A model generated the notes under the pieces. It saw only the letters and a program-made list of their open reading frames with translations, was not told where the DNA came from and made no database searches. Source: Sinorhizobium terangae (GTDB lineage Bacteria > Pseudomonadota > Alphaproteobacteria > Rhizobiales > Rhizobiaceae). Taken from it: a DNA stretch of 64,000 bases. Position 1 is the first letter of the stretch. Each line of letters opens with the position of its first letter. Made by a program: the position numbers and the translations under genes. This document shows, piece by piece, positions 47,357 to 55,978 of the stretch. The stretch is from positions 103,884 through 167,883 of the forward strand of contig NZ_WITC01000121.1 of assembly GCF_009601505.1 (NCBI RefSeq), given 5' to 3'.

Positions 47357-48007
47357 ATGCAGATTGCGAACAGGTTGACTGCGGCAACGGCCGGCGACGG
47401 CTTGGGCAATCTCGCCGGGCGTTCGGCGGGCGAGGTTGCGACCGGGAACAAGGATGAGAACGGCGCGCAAGCCTCTCAAACGGGCTTCTTCGATCCAACG
47501 CCACGTATCTCTCTTTCGGTTGATGCTCTCCTCTACCTCAGTCGAACGAAAAAATCGCCGGAACGATTGCCGCCTCTGACAAGGGATGAGTGGAACAACA
47601 ATCCTTCGCCCCAGCTGGCATCGCGCGAATACCAGGCTTTTGGCAGGTTTGCCGAGACCGGTGACTACAAGGCTTATTATGGAGCCTTCATCGATTATTA
47701 CGATAGTCTGCGTCCGGAGGACCAGAACAGCTTGCGCTACTTCGGGACACGTGAGGCGGCTGTTGCCGGTTTGCGATCACTTGAATACGACGCCGAAAGC
47801 GGTCTGGATGTAGACGCCAATTTCCAAGCCCTGGTCAGCGTTTTTCTCGATGAGGATAAGGCAGTTCATGCGGAAAGCCCGCCTTCGGCTCTGCGGGCGG
47901 ATGGCCGGGGTTTTGACTGGAACAAATCCAACATCAGCTATGAAGATCAGCCGCCTGAGCCCAGATCCGTGTCGGAGATCGAAAGGCTCTATTCCGAGCT
48001 CTTCTGA
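47357..48007 (+). CDS. Hypothetical protein, possible CtrA target
   Basis: A 216-residue soluble protein I do not recognise. It has no signal peptide or membrane helix. The first ~50 residues are Gly/Ala/Asn-rich and look flexible; the stretch ISLSVDALLYLSRTKKSPER is followed by a compact, aromatic-rich part (EYQAFGRFAETGDYKAYYGA, then FIDYYDSL) and an acidic C-terminus. Codon use matches its neighbours, so it looks like a resident gene. It stands alone between two RIME repeats, with a perfect CtrA box upstream, which suggests a cell-cycle, motility or envelope role. ATG 47357 has GGCGGAG in front; the start is probable. Confidence 0.75.
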   Translation: MQIANRLTAATAGDGLGNLAGRSAGEVATGNKDENGAQASQTGFFDPTPRISLSVDALLYLSRTKKSPERLPPLTRDEWNNNPSPQLASREYQAFGRFAETGDYKAYYGAFIDYYDSLRPEDQNSLRYFGTREAAVAGLRSLEYDAESGLDVDANFQALVSVFLDEDKAVHAESPPSALRADGRGFDWNKSNISYEDQPPEPRSVSEIERLYSELF

Positions 48008-48032
48008 GCGGTGTTGCAAGCGTCCTTCCCTA

Positions 48033-48135
48033 CTGCACGATCCTTAAATCGGAATCGACTTAAGGACAAAACCATGCAGCAATTCAAAGTGCTACAGCGA
48101 CCTTTGCGCGTCCGATTGGGCGCGCGGCGCTGTAG
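48033..48135. repeat. RIME element, complete
   Basis: Complete two-palindrome copy: CTGCACGATCCTTAAATCGG with CGACTTAAGGACAAAACCATGCAG as one half, then CTACAGCGACC..GGCGCTGTAG as the other. The central part is nearly identical to the copy at 55775, including the junction CAAAGTGCTACAGCGACC. Confidence 0.85.
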
Positions 48136-48191
48136 AGGCAACGAAAGGCGCGCCGGCTATGGTTAGCATTTCGTCAAATTAGGTGCCGCCC

Positions 48192-48207
48192 TTAACCGAG
48201 CGGTAAC
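48192..48207 (+). promoter_or_regulatory. Near-consensus CtrA box before the LysM/LytM lipoprotein gene
   Basis: TTAA (48192-48195), seven bases, GTAAC (48203-48207): one mismatch from TTAA-N7-TTAAC. It lies 54 nt before ATG 48262. The downstream gene is a cell-separation type factor, for which cell-cycle control would make sense. Confidence 0.4.
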
Positions 48208-48261
48208 TCTAATGCGCTTTAATCATTCCACAGCGAGTTGCGTTCGGAGTGGGTAAGCGTC

Positions 48262-49800
48262 ATGCGTAAATTTGTATCTCCCAGTGCAGGGAAGTCCACG
48301 ATCCGCCTGTGTGCGGCGATCTTGCTGGCAGGCGCTGCTACCGGTTGCAGCTCGGATGTCAGCCGCTTCAACGGGCTTTTTTCAAGATCTGACGACATAA
48401 CGACCAGTTCCATCCCGCAAAATACGATGCCGGTGCCGCAGGGCGATGTCGCCGGCGGACAGCTTGCGGCGGCTCCGTCGGGCGGAGGGGATGCGTCCTA
48501 TGGACAGCCGTACCCGGTCGCCGGCCAGAGCGCCGTTTATAACCCGGCGCCCGTCTCCAGCGCGCGTGTCGCCTCTACTCCGATGAGCGTGCAGCGCACA
48601 GTGCTGGCAGATCCATCCACGGCGGCGCCGCAGCCGCAGACGCTTCCGGCGCAACGGCAGGCGCAACCCGTTGCTGTCGCCAAGGCTGAGACTCTGTCTG
48701 CAGCGCCCAGGGAGACGGCGAGCAAGGGCGGTTGGGGCACGCAGAACGCGCCCGCGGTTCTGGTTCGCCAAGGCGATACAGTCGCCTCCCTTGCCAAGCG
48801 CTTCGGAGTTCCGGAGAAGGAAATACTGAGGGTGAACGGGCTGAAGTCGGCTGGCCAGGTAGAACCCGGTCAGCGTCTTGTCATCCCGACGTTCGGAGTT
48901 GCGAGCAGTGCCGCGAAAGCGGCTGCCTCCAACTCAATCGCCGACATCGATGGCGGCCAGCAGCGGCCGTTGCCACTGCCGGCGGACAAGCGCGAAGCGG
49001 CGATCCTTCCCGGCCAATCGCAGTCGCGTGAAAAGAACGAAAGCCGCAGCGATGTTGCCGCAGGCAAGCTTGCCTCCAAGGGAGAAGGTAGTGGCGGCGA
49101 CGGCCTCTACACCGTCAAGCCGGGTGACTCGCTGAACCGCATTGCCAAGGCGAATGGCGTATCGGTCAGCGCTTTGAAGCAGGCAAACGGTCTGAACGCC
49201 GAGGCGATCCGCGTCGGCCAAAAGCTGAAGATGCCGGGTGCCGCGACTCCCGCGACCGATGCGATGGCAACGGCGTCAGTGCCGACCAAGAAGGCGGAGA
49301 CCAAGGTTGCTTCGCTCGATCAGAGCAAACCTGCCGAATATAAGCCACCGGTCGCCAGGGAGAGCGTTTCGGAAGTCGCGACCAAGACGACGGACACTGA
49401 TGAGGACCTGCCGAAGTCCACCGGTATCAGCAAGTATCGTTGGCCGGTGCGCGGCGCGGTCGTTGCCGGGTACGGCGCGAATGTCGACGGCAACCGCAAC
49501 GACGGCATCAACATCTCCGCACCGGAAGGCACTCCGATCAAGGCGGCCGAAAACGGTGTGGTCATTTACTCCGGCAGCAGCCTGAAGGAACTGGGCAACG
49601 CCGTTCTGGTGCGCCACGACGACGGCACGGTCACGGTCTACGGCAATGCCTCGGAACTCAAGGTCCAGCGCGGACAGAAGGTGCAGCGCGGACAGACGCT
49701 TGCCGCCTCCGGCATGACCGGCAAGGCGACCCAGCCGCAGGTGCATTTCGAGGTGCGCAAAAACGCTACCCCGGTGAACCCCACAACCTATCTCGAATAG
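48262..49800 (+). CDS. Lipoprotein with two LysM domains and a degenerate LytM (M23) domain, NlpD-like
   Basis: Likely an outer-membrane lipoprotein that activates amidases for cell separation. The 512-residue protein has a lipoprotein signal with Cys29 (LLAGAATGC), a disordered region, LysM 1 at ~165-212 (VLVRQGDTVASLAKRFGVPE), LysM 2 at ~280-327 (YTVKPGDSLNRIAKANGVSV), and a LytM domain at ~393-512. Zinc ligands are lost: the HxGxD-type site reads NDGIN and the HxH motif reads QVHFEVR, so only one His remains. This matches non-catalytic EnvC/NlpD factors rather than an active endopeptidase. ATG 48262 is assigned by the signal peptide. Confidence 0.88.
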   Translation: MRKFVSPSAGKSTIRLCAAILLAGAATGCSSDVSRFNGLFSRSDDITTSSIPQNTMPVPQGDVAGGQLAAAPSGGGDASYGQPYPVAGQSAVYNPAPVSSARVASTPMSVQRTVLADPSTAAPQPQTLPAQRQAQPVAVAKAETLSAAPRETASKGGWGTQNAPAVLVRQGDTVASLAKRFGVPEKEILRVNGLKSAGQVEPGQRLVIPTFGVASSAAKAAASNSIADIDGGQQRPLPLPADKREAAILPGQSQSREKNESRSDVAAGKLASKGEGSGGDGLYTVKPGDSLNRIAKANGVSVSALKQANGLNAEAIRVGQKLKMPGAATPATDAMATASVPTKKAETKVASLDQSKPAEYKPPVARESVSEVATKTTDTDEDLPKSTGISKYRWPVRGAVVAGYGANVDGNRNDGINISAPEGTPIKAAENGVVIYSGSSLKELGNAVLVRHDDGTVTVYGNASELKVQRGQKVQRGQTLAASGMTGKATQPQVHFEVRKNATPVNPTTYLE

Positions 49801-49832
49801 AGAATTTCAGGAATTGATCCGGACCGGCAAAA

Positions 49833-50708
49833 CTATGCCGGGTCGCCGAGTTGTCGACGCAGCCGGCCGGCCAGATCCTGAATGAACTGCCAGGCGACGC
49901 GGCCGGATCTCGATCCGCGCGTCGTTGCCCATTCCAGCGCATCAGCGTGGAGCGTCTCTCGGTCGACCTTCAAGTCGTAGTAACGGGCGTATCCGTCGAT
50001 CATCGCGAGGTAATCGTCCTGGCTGCACTTGTAAAAGCCCAGCCAAAGACCGAAACGGTCAGACAACGAAACCTTCTCCTCTACCGCCTCCGACGGGTTT
50101 ATCGCGGTCGATTGCTCGTTTTCCATCATGTTGCGCGGCAGCAGGTGCCGGCGGTTGGAGGTGGCGTAGAGCAAGACGTTGGCGGGGCGGCCTTCCACAC
50201 CGCCGTCGAGAACCGCTTTCAGCGACTTATAGGACGTGTCGTCGTGGTCGAAGGAAAGGTCGTCGCAGAAGACGATGACCGGCATCGGTGCCGCTTTCAG
50301 GATCTCCATCAGAGCTGGCAGGGTCGCGATGTCTTCGCGGTGCACTTCGACAAGTTTCAATGACGTGCCGGTTTCGTGCGCGACCCGCGCGTGGACCGCC
50401 TTGACCAGCGAAGACTTGCCCATGCCGCGCGCACCCCAAAGAAGCACGTTGTTTGCTGGATAGCCCTCAGCGAAACGAAGCGTGTTGTCGAAAAGGATGT
50501 CGCGAACGTGATCGACGCCGGTGATCAGTGCGAGGTCGATGCGGTTCGGCTTTGCGACCGGCTGCAGATGGCGATTGCTCGGGGCCCAGACGAAGCATTC
50601 CGCCTGGCTCCAGTCGTTCACGGCCGGCGCCGGGCCCGCGATCCGCTCGATAGCCGCCGAAAGCTTCTGCATCTCATTGATCAGTGTGTCGATCTTGTTT
50701 TCCTGCAT
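49833..50708 (-). CDS. DUF815 AAA-type ATPase
   Basis: A 291-residue P-loop protein of the DUF815 family with unknown function. The N-terminal helix is followed by GVDHVRDILFDNTLRFAEGY, Walker A in WGARGMGKSSLVKAV, Walker B-like VIVFCDDLSFD, and a sensor-like LLYATSNRRHLLPRNMM. The C-terminal helical lid includes ATTRGSRSGRVAWQFIQDLA. It starts MQENKIDTLIN and is divergent from yajC. No membrane or signal sequences are visible. Confidence 0.88.
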   Translation of the reverse strand: MQENKIDTLINEMQKLSAAIERIAGPAPAVNDWSQAECFVWAPSNRHLQPVAKPNRIDLALITGVDHVRDILFDNTLRFAEGYPANNVLLWGARGMGKSSLVKAVHARVAHETGTSLKLVEVHREDIATLPALMEILKAAPMPVIVFCDDLSFDHDDTSYKSLKAVLDGGVEGRPANVLLYATSNRRHLLPRNMMENEQSTAINPSEAVEEKVSLSDRFGLWLGFYKCSQDDYLAMIDGYARYYDLKVDRETLHADALEWATTRGSRSGRVAWQFIQDLAGRLRRQLGDPA

Positions 50709-51022
50709 CGGCCTGCCTCCGGTATTCGCCCTGCGCTTGCGGTCGCGCTGAGTGCGTCTTTAATTCTTTGAATTGCCGTAGGGTTTGCCTCCGGAAATCG
50801 TCCGTGGAGGAAGCCGCGCGGCAGCTTTTTTCCGGTAGCACGGCGGTTTGCGCTGGAAAAGGCCAAGCGCGCGTGTTCAGGGGGTTCTCCTCCCGCGGAA
50901 TTTGTGTCAGAGGCAGGGGAAACGGATAGGGGCAGGCGATTTGCGTCGTGGCATCGCACCCCTATATTCCGGCCGATTTCGCGCGGGGAGGATCCGCGCA
51001 ATTTGAACTTAAGGAGCGATCG
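50709..51022. promoter_or_regulatory. Divergent DUF815/yajC promoter region
   Basis: A 314-nt gap without a gene. CTATAT at 50962-50967 matches the rhizobial -10 box; a weak -35 TTGCGT lies at 50941-50946 with 15-nt spacing, pointing at yajC. A 6-bp hairpin GCGCGG/CCGCGC (50981-50999) lies in the resulting leader, followed by AAGGAG at 51011-51016, the yajC Shine-Dalgarno. Confidence 0.4.
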
Positions 51023-51355
51023 ATGTTCATTACCGAAGCTTTTGCGCAGACCGGTGCCCCAAGCGCGGGCGGCGCAGACATTTTGATGTCTATTCTGCCC
51101 TTCCTCCTGATCTTCGTTGTTATGTATTTCCTGATCATCCGCCCGCAGCGTGCGCAGATGAAGCGTCGCGAAGAGTTGCTGAAAAACATTCGTCGCGGGG
51201 ATCAGGTCGTCACCGGCGGCGGCATTGTTGGCAAAGTTACCAAGGTCGTCGATGATGCGGAACTCGAAGTCGAGATCGCCGACGGCATCAAGGTTCGCGT
51301 CGTCCGCAGCGGGGTTTCCGAGGTCCGCGTGAAGGGCGAACCGGTCAAGGAATAA
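51023..51355 (+). CDS. yajC: Sec translocon accessory subunit YajC
   Basis: Small membrane partner of SecDF. The 110-residue protein has one membrane helix (residues ~25-42, PFLLIFVVMYFLIIRPQ), then RREELLKNIRRGDQVVTGGG and GIVGKVTKV, the YajC signature, and a charged C-terminus. AAGGAG is 6 nt before ATG 51023. secDF follows after 50 nt. Confidence 0.96.
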   Translation: MFITEAFAQTGAPSAGGADILMSILPFLLIFVVMYFLIIRPQRAQMKRREELLKNIRRGDQVVTGGGIVGKVTKVVDDAELEVEIADGIKVRVVRSGVSEVRVKGEPVKE

Positions 51356-51405
51356 TCCGGGCACGAACCGCAACCGGCAGAGCCGGCGCATGGAGCATTT
51401 AGAGC

Positions 51406-53967
51406 ATGCCCAAGTTGTCGCCGCTGAAAATCGCGATTATTTGGCTCGTCGTTCTGGCCGGCTTTGTTTTTGCCCTACCGAACCTTTTTTCAAAGGAAGA
51501 GCTTGCGGAATGGCCCGATTGGGTGCCGCAACGGCAAGTGCCGCTCGGGCTTGATCTCCAGGGCGGTTCCGATTTCACACTGAGAGTGGTCCGCGATGAC
51601 ATCATCGCCGAACGGCTCGAAACCACGATCGACGCGATCGGCAAGGCGCTGAGGAATGCCGACATCGCCTACGCCGGCCTGTCGGGCAGCGGGCAGGCGA
51701 TCCAGTTCCGCCTTCGCGATGCGACGAAAATGGCGGCTGCGCGCGATGCATTGCGCCAACTGACCGCTCCCGTCGATAGCGCCGGCCTCGTTCGCAATCA
51801 GATACAGGAACTGGTTCCGGAAGGGGCGGAGCAGGGCGATGTCGTTCGCCTGCGGCTCACCAACGAGGGGATAGACCTCAGGATGGCCTCGGCTATGACC
51901 GAAGCCATCGACGTCGTGCGCCGGCGCATTGCTGAAGTCAGTATCGCGGATCCGTTGATAAGGCGCCGCGGCAATGATCGTCTTGTCGTTCAGGTGCCTG
52001 GGTTGGACGATCCGCAACGGTTGAAGGATTTTCTGAGTCAGCGCGCCGAGCTCACCTTCCGGTGGCTCGACCCATCGATGCCGGTGCAACAGGCGGTTGA
52101 TACGAGGCCGCCAGCGGCAAGTGAGATCCTCTATTCGCTTGATGATCCACCGATTCCCTATCTGGTCGAAAGGCGGGCCTTCGTTGCGGCCGAGGATTTC
52201 GCCGACGCGCAGCCTGATTACGATCCGCCAACCGGTGAGCCCGTTGTCAGCTTTAAGCTCAACGCCGACGCGCTGGCGCGCATCACGCCGCTTGTGGAGG
52301 CCGATTCAAAAAGGCAGTTCGCGATCGTGCTTGATGGGCAGGTGGTGTCGACGCCACGGCTTGCCGAGGCGGTTACCGGCGGCACCGGCCGGATCGCCGG
52401 AAATCTGTCCGAGGACGGTGCCAAGAACCTCGCGGCCTTGCTGCGCGCGGGACCGCTACCGGCGAACCTGACCGTGGTCGAGGAGCGTACCGTCGGCCCT
52501 GGTGTCGGAACCGACGCGATCGCAAGCGCGCTCAAGGCCGGCACGATCGCCGCGCTCGCCGTCGCAGCGTGCATGATCGCATTCTATGGCTTCTTTGGCG
52601 CAATTGCGGTGGTCGCCGTCATCGTGAATGTAGTGCTGATCGTTGCGGTGCTCTCTCTTGTCGGCGCGACTTTGACCTTGCCGGGGATCGCGGGGATCAT
52701 TCTCACCATCGGCGTGGCAGTCGATTCGAACGTTCTCATCTACGAGCGCCTTCGTGAGGAGGCGCGCGGCCCCGGACCCTTGCGAAAAGCGCTCGACACC
52801 GGCTTTTCGCGCGTCTTCAGCAGCATCGTCGACGCCAACCTGACGATGGCGATAGCCGGCGCCATTCTGTTCTATTTCGGCTCCGGCGCCTTCCGCGGTT
52901 TTGCCGTAACGCTCGCGATCGGAAGCGTGACGACGATCCTGACAGCCCACAGCCTGACACGCCGCTTGGTCCGCGGATGGTATCGCCGCCGCCGGCCCAC
53001 GCGATTGCCCCGGGGCATTCGCACAGGCTTCTTCAGCGAGGCGGACATCCGGTTCATGGCGATCCGCAATCCGGTTTTTATTCTGATGGCAGCGCTCTCG
53101 CTTGCTTCGCTGATCTTGATGGTCAGCCTGGGCCCCAACTTTGGGGCAGATTTCAAGGGCGGATCGATAATCGAGCTTCGCGCGAAGTCCGGTGTGGCCG
53201 ACAGCGCGGACATCCGCGCTCGTCTTGACGAGCTGAACCTCGGGGAAGTCCGGGTTCAAGAACTCGGCACGGAACGAGATGTCCTCGTCCGCGTTCCTTC
53301 ACAGGAGGCCGGCGACAATGCTGAGCAAACCGCGATCGGATTGGTGCGGGCTGAACTGGAGGATCAGTACACATTCCGTCGGGTGGAGGTTGTCGGACCG
53401 GCCGCTTCCGACGAACTGACACGCGCCAGCAGCCTGGGTATTGGCGCGGCCGTCCTGGCCATTCTGCTCTATGTCTGGATCCGGTTCGAATGGCGATTTG
53501 CGCTCGCTGCAATGATAGCAATCTTTCATGACGTCTTGCTGACCGTCGGCTTCCTTGTCGTAACGCGTATCGAGTTCAACCTTGCGAGCATTGCCGCCTT
53601 GCTGACCATCGTCTGTTATTCGTTGAACGATACCGTCGTGATTTACGATCGCATTCGTGAGAATTATGTGCGCTATCAAAAGATGTCGCTTTCGGTACTG
53701 ATCGATGCGTCGATCAACCAGACACTTTCGCGCACTGTTCTGACGGCTCTAACGACGATATTGGCGCTTGCGGCGCTCTACCTGTTCGGCGACGGTTTGC
53801 TTCGCTCCTTCAGCATGACGTTGCTTTTCGGCGTGGTTGTCGGGACGCTCTCGTCGATCTATATCGCGGGCCCGGTTCTCATCCTATTCAACCGCCGGGG
53901 CGGCCGCGGGCAGGATCCCGCTCGCGGCGGCGAAGAGCCGGCGGACACAGCAGCAGGGACGGCCTGA
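51406..53967 (+). CDS. secDF: Protein translocase subunit SecDF (fused SecD and SecF)
   Basis: Proton-driven accessory complex that helps pull exported proteins through SecYEG. SecD and SecF are fused in one 853-residue chain. The SecD half starts with a membrane helix, then GLDLQGGSDFTLRV and a large periplasmic domain, then helices with IILTIGVAVDSNVLIYERLR. The SecF half begins near residue 545 with FMAIRNPVFILMAA, LGPNFGADFKGGSIIEL and the helices with ALLTIVCYSLNDTVVIYDRI. Fused forms are common in alphaproteobacteria and Bacillus. The next gene starts 2 nt after the stop. Confidence 0.96.
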   Translation: MPKLSPLKIAIIWLVVLAGFVFALPNLFSKEELAEWPDWVPQRQVPLGLDLQGGSDFTLRVVRDDIIAERLETTIDAIGKALRNADIAYAGLSGSGQAIQFRLRDATKMAAARDALRQLTAPVDSAGLVRNQIQELVPEGAEQGDVVRLRLTNEGIDLRMASAMTEAIDVVRRRIAEVSIADPLIRRRGNDRLVVQVPGLDDPQRLKDFLSQRAELTFRWLDPSMPVQQAVDTRPPAASEILYSLDDPPIPYLVERRAFVAAEDFADAQPDYDPPTGEPVVSFKLNADALARITPLVEADSKRQFAIVLDGQVVSTPRLAEAVTGGTGRIAGNLSEDGAKNLAALLRAGPLPANLTVVEERTVGPGVGTDAIASALKAGTIAALAVAACMIAFYGFFGAIAVVAVIVNVVLIVAVLSLVGATLTLPGIAGIILTIGVAVDSNVLIYERLREEARGPGPLRKALDTGFSRVFSSIVDANLTMAIAGAILFYFGSGAFRGFAVTLAIGSVTTILTAHSLTRRLVRGWYRRRRPTRLPRGIRTGFFSEADIRFMAIRNPVFILMAALSLASLILMVSLGPNFGADFKGGSIIELRAKSGVADSADIRARLDELNLGEVRVQELGTERDVLVRVPSQEAGDNAEQTAIGLVRAELEDQYTFRRVEVVGPAASDELTRASSLGIGAAVLAILLYVWIRFEWRFALAAMIAIFHDVLLTVGFLVVTRIEFNLASIAALLTIVCYSLNDTVVIYDRIRENYVRYQKMSLSVLIDASINQTLSRTVLTALTTILALAALYLFGDGLLRSFSMTLLFGVVVGTLSSIYIAGPVLILFNRRGGRGQDPARGGEEPADTAAGTA

Positions 53968-53969
53968 CC

Positions 53970-54356
53970 ATGGCAAAAGGCATCGAAATTCGCGAAGCGC
54001 ACTTTCCCGGGCGGGCGCCGATAGACGCCTATGGAAACGGCGGCTTCCGGTTTGCAGACATGTCTCACCGCGGCTCGGTCCTGATGTTGCCGTCCGGCAT
54101 CTATGCCTGGGATACAGTCGAGGGTGATCCGCTTTCGGTGGACAAATTCAAACGTGTGTTGGACGAAGCGCGTGAGATCGAAGTGCTGCTTGTGGGGACG
54201 GGGCGCGAAATCCGACCCTTGCCGGCCGAGCTGAAGGCGGCCATGCGCGCTCAGAACGTCTCCTCCGATCCGATGAGCACCGGGGCGGCGGTCAGAACCT
54301 ATAACGTGATGCTCGCCGAATCGCGCGCCGTTGCCGCGGCCCTGATCGCGGTGTGA
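53970..54356 (+). CDS. Mth938-domain protein, NDUFAF3 homologue
   Basis: A 128-residue DUF498/Mth938-fold protein; the mitochondrial relative NDUFAF3 helps assemble respiratory complex I. It contains YGNGGFRFADMSHRGSVLML and the segment VLLVGTGREIRPLPAELKAA. It starts 2 nt after secDF and is followed after 18 nt by a NDUFAF6-like gene, so all three should be co-transcribed. A role in complex I or membrane protein assembly is inferred from the family and context. Confidence 0.85.
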   Translation: MAKGIEIREAHFPGRAPIDAYGNGGFRFADMSHRGSVLMLPSGIYAWDTVEGDPLSVDKFKRVLDEAREIEVLLVGTGREIRPLPAELKAAMRAQNVSSDPMSTGAAVRTYNVMLAESRAVAAALIAV

Positions 54357-54374
54357 TTTCGAAGGAAGCTCAGC

Positions 54375-55217
54375 GTGCAAAAGGCCGATACCGAGATTCT
54401 CGCAACCTTGCGGGACACAGATCGCGATCGTTACCTGGCTTGCCTGCTTTCCCCACCTGAAAAGCGACGTTCGCTCGCAGCTCTCTATGCCTTCTACGCC
54501 GAAATCGCCCGCGTGCGCGACTTGATACACGAGCCGCTTCCCGGCGAAATCCGCTTGCAATGGTGGCGTGACATTCTGTCGAACGAGCAATCGAGCGGCG
54601 AGGGACATCCGCTGGCCGAGGCGCTTTTGGAGTGCATTCGCGAACATCATCTGCCCGCTGCAGTGCTCGAGAACATGGTCGATGCGCGGATTTTCGATCT
54701 TTACGACGATCCGATGCAGGACAGATCGGCGCTGGAAGGCTACGCCGGTGAAACGGCGTCCGCCCTTATACAGCTTTCCTCGTTGATCCTTGATCCGCCG
54801 AACGCCGCCAAGTCGGCAGAGGCCGCCGGACATGCCGGAGTCGCACAGACGATCGCCGGCCTCCTTTTGCTCCTGCCAATTCATCATCGGCGTGGCCAGG
54901 TCTACCTTCCTGCAGATCTCTTGCGTGCGACCGGGCTGGACCGGGATACGTTTTTGGCAGCCGACGACAGCGAAGCCATAGGTAGAGCGATTCACGCATT
55001 CTGTGGCTTGGGCAGAGATCATCTTGCCAAGGCGCGGCAAGGCATCGGCTCGATCTCTCCGCAGAATTTCCTCGCTTTCACCCCGGTGGCGTTGGCCGAG
55101 CCGGTGTTCGACCGGGCGGAAAAAGCAGGCGCGCGTCTGCTTCGGCAGCCTTTCCAGCCGCCCCAATGGCAGCGGCAATGGCGGATGTGGCGCGCGATCC
55201 GTCGCAAGCGGTTCTGA
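54375..55217 (+). CDS. Squalene/phytoene synthase-like protein, NDUFAF6 homologue
   Basis: A 280-residue protein of the squalene/phytoene synthase fold. It lacks the two Asp-rich DxxxD motifs of true synthases: the first site reads EIARVRDLIHEPLPGEIRLQ and the second GLLLLLPIHHRRGQVYLPAD, the pattern of NDUFAF6-type proteins. The mitochondrial homologue is a complex I assembly factor. GTG 54375 has GAAGGAAG upstream. With the Mth938 protein it forms a pair of complex I assembly-type genes behind secDF. Confidence 0.82.
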   Translation: MQKADTEILATLRDTDRDRYLACLLSPPEKRRSLAALYAFYAEIARVRDLIHEPLPGEIRLQWWRDILSNEQSSGEGHPLAEALLECIREHHLPAAVLENMVDARIFDLYDDPMQDRSALEGYAGETASALIQLSSLILDPPNAAKSAEAAGHAGVAQTIAGLLLLLPIHHRRGQVYLPADLLRATGLDRDTFLAADDSEAIGRAIHAFCGLGRDHLAKARQGIGSISPQNFLAFTPVALAEPVFDRAEKAGARLLRQPFQPPQWQRQWRMWRAIRRKRF

Positions 55218-55313
55218 ACCGGCGCCGGAGTTGCATTTGGTCAAGCTGGCGCAAGTCTCACATCGTATAGGCAGGAGCTACCGGATTCATGCCGTCCGAA
55301 AGGGGCTTGTGTG

Positions 55314-55790
55314 ATGTTGTGGCTGTTGCTCATCGCGGTGGTCGTCGCCGTCGGAGCGTTCTACATGCGGATGAACGCCCGTGCCGAACGGGATTTCGAA
55401 AATCCTGACGCAGGCTCCGCAATGGTCGAGTTTGGCCGCGCTTTCCCTGACGAAGCAATCCGGGCCTTGCACTCGACAATCGACAGGAAGGCGATCTTCC
55501 TTCGGCTGCACGACGGCAAGGCGGGTTTTATCCAGTCGCACGGCACCCACTACGTTTGCCACGTTATCCATCCTGGCAAGGTGCGGGTGAACAGTTCCGA
55601 AAGCGGACGCGGATTGATCGTGCACTTTCCGGATTTCGCCTATCTGGATAACGCGTTTGAGTTCCGGACCGCCGAAGAGGCGGCAGAGGTCTCGCTCTGG
55701 CTGCTCGGCAGCTTCAGCCCTCAGTCGGACTTCAGCGATGAGCCATCGGTGCAGGCGGCCCAGGCGAACGACCACTGCGTGATTCCTTAA
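55314..55790 (+). CDS. Hypothetical membrane-anchored protein whose 3' end lies in a RIME
   Basis: A 158-residue protein with one N-terminal membrane helix (MLWLLLIAVVVAVGAFYM), then a soluble domain containing FLRLHDGKAGFIQSHGTHYV and RVNSSESGRGLIVHFPDFAY. I do not recognise the family. Codon use is normal. AAGGGG precedes both GTG 55311 and ATG 55314; I give the ATG. The last five codons (CVIP and the stop) are the left end of the RIME at 55775, so the repeat has supplied or changed the stop. Confidence 0.75.
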   Translation: MLWLLLIAVVVAVGAFYMRMNARAERDFENPDAGSAMVEFGRAFPDEAIRALHSTIDRKAIFLRLHDGKAGFIQSHGTHYVCHVIHPGKVRVNSSESGRGLIVHFPDFAYLDNAFEFRTAEEAAEVSLWLLGSFSPQSDFSDEPSVQAAQANDHCVIP

Positions 55791-55879
55791 ATCGGAATCG
55801 ATTTAAGGACAAAAATCATGCAGCAACTCAAAGTGCTACAGCGACCTTTGCGCGTCCGATTGGACGCGCGGCGCTGTAG
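55775..55879. repeat. RIME element, complete
   Basis: Two palindromes: CTGCGTGATTCCTTAAATCG with its partner ATTTAAGGACAAAAATCATG and CAG, and CTACAGCGACCTTTGCGCGT with GACGCGCGGCGCTGTAG. At 105 bp it is close to the reported RIME1 length of 108 bp. It begins inside the coding end of the gene at 55314. Confidence 0.85.
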
Positions 55880-55924
55880 TGTATGTCGCCCGAAAGTGTG
55901 CAGCGGTTTCGGGGCAACGAATGC

Positions 55925-55978
55925 ATGAAAAAACGTAAAGCACGTCGCATGCCTCGAGATTGAATGCGACGTGCTTTA
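55925..55978 (-). terminator. Rho-independent terminator of trmFO
   Basis: Perfect 15-bp stem 55936-55950 with 55964-55978 and a 13-nt loop; on the minus strand it is followed shortly by a run of six U (55928-55933). The first three bases of the stem are the trmFO stop codon. Confidence 0.85.

Noticed and set aside
54375..55217. Phytoene/squalene synthase considered as a carotenoid or hopanoid gene
   Set aside because: The Asp-rich substrate motifs are absent and no terpenoid genes are nearby; it fits the NDUFAF6-type better.
22141..55879. Repeated palindromes considered as a CRISPR array or integron attC sites
   Set aside because: They are dispersed over tens of kb, are not separated by unique spacers of fixed length, and have no cas genes or integrase; RIME explains them.
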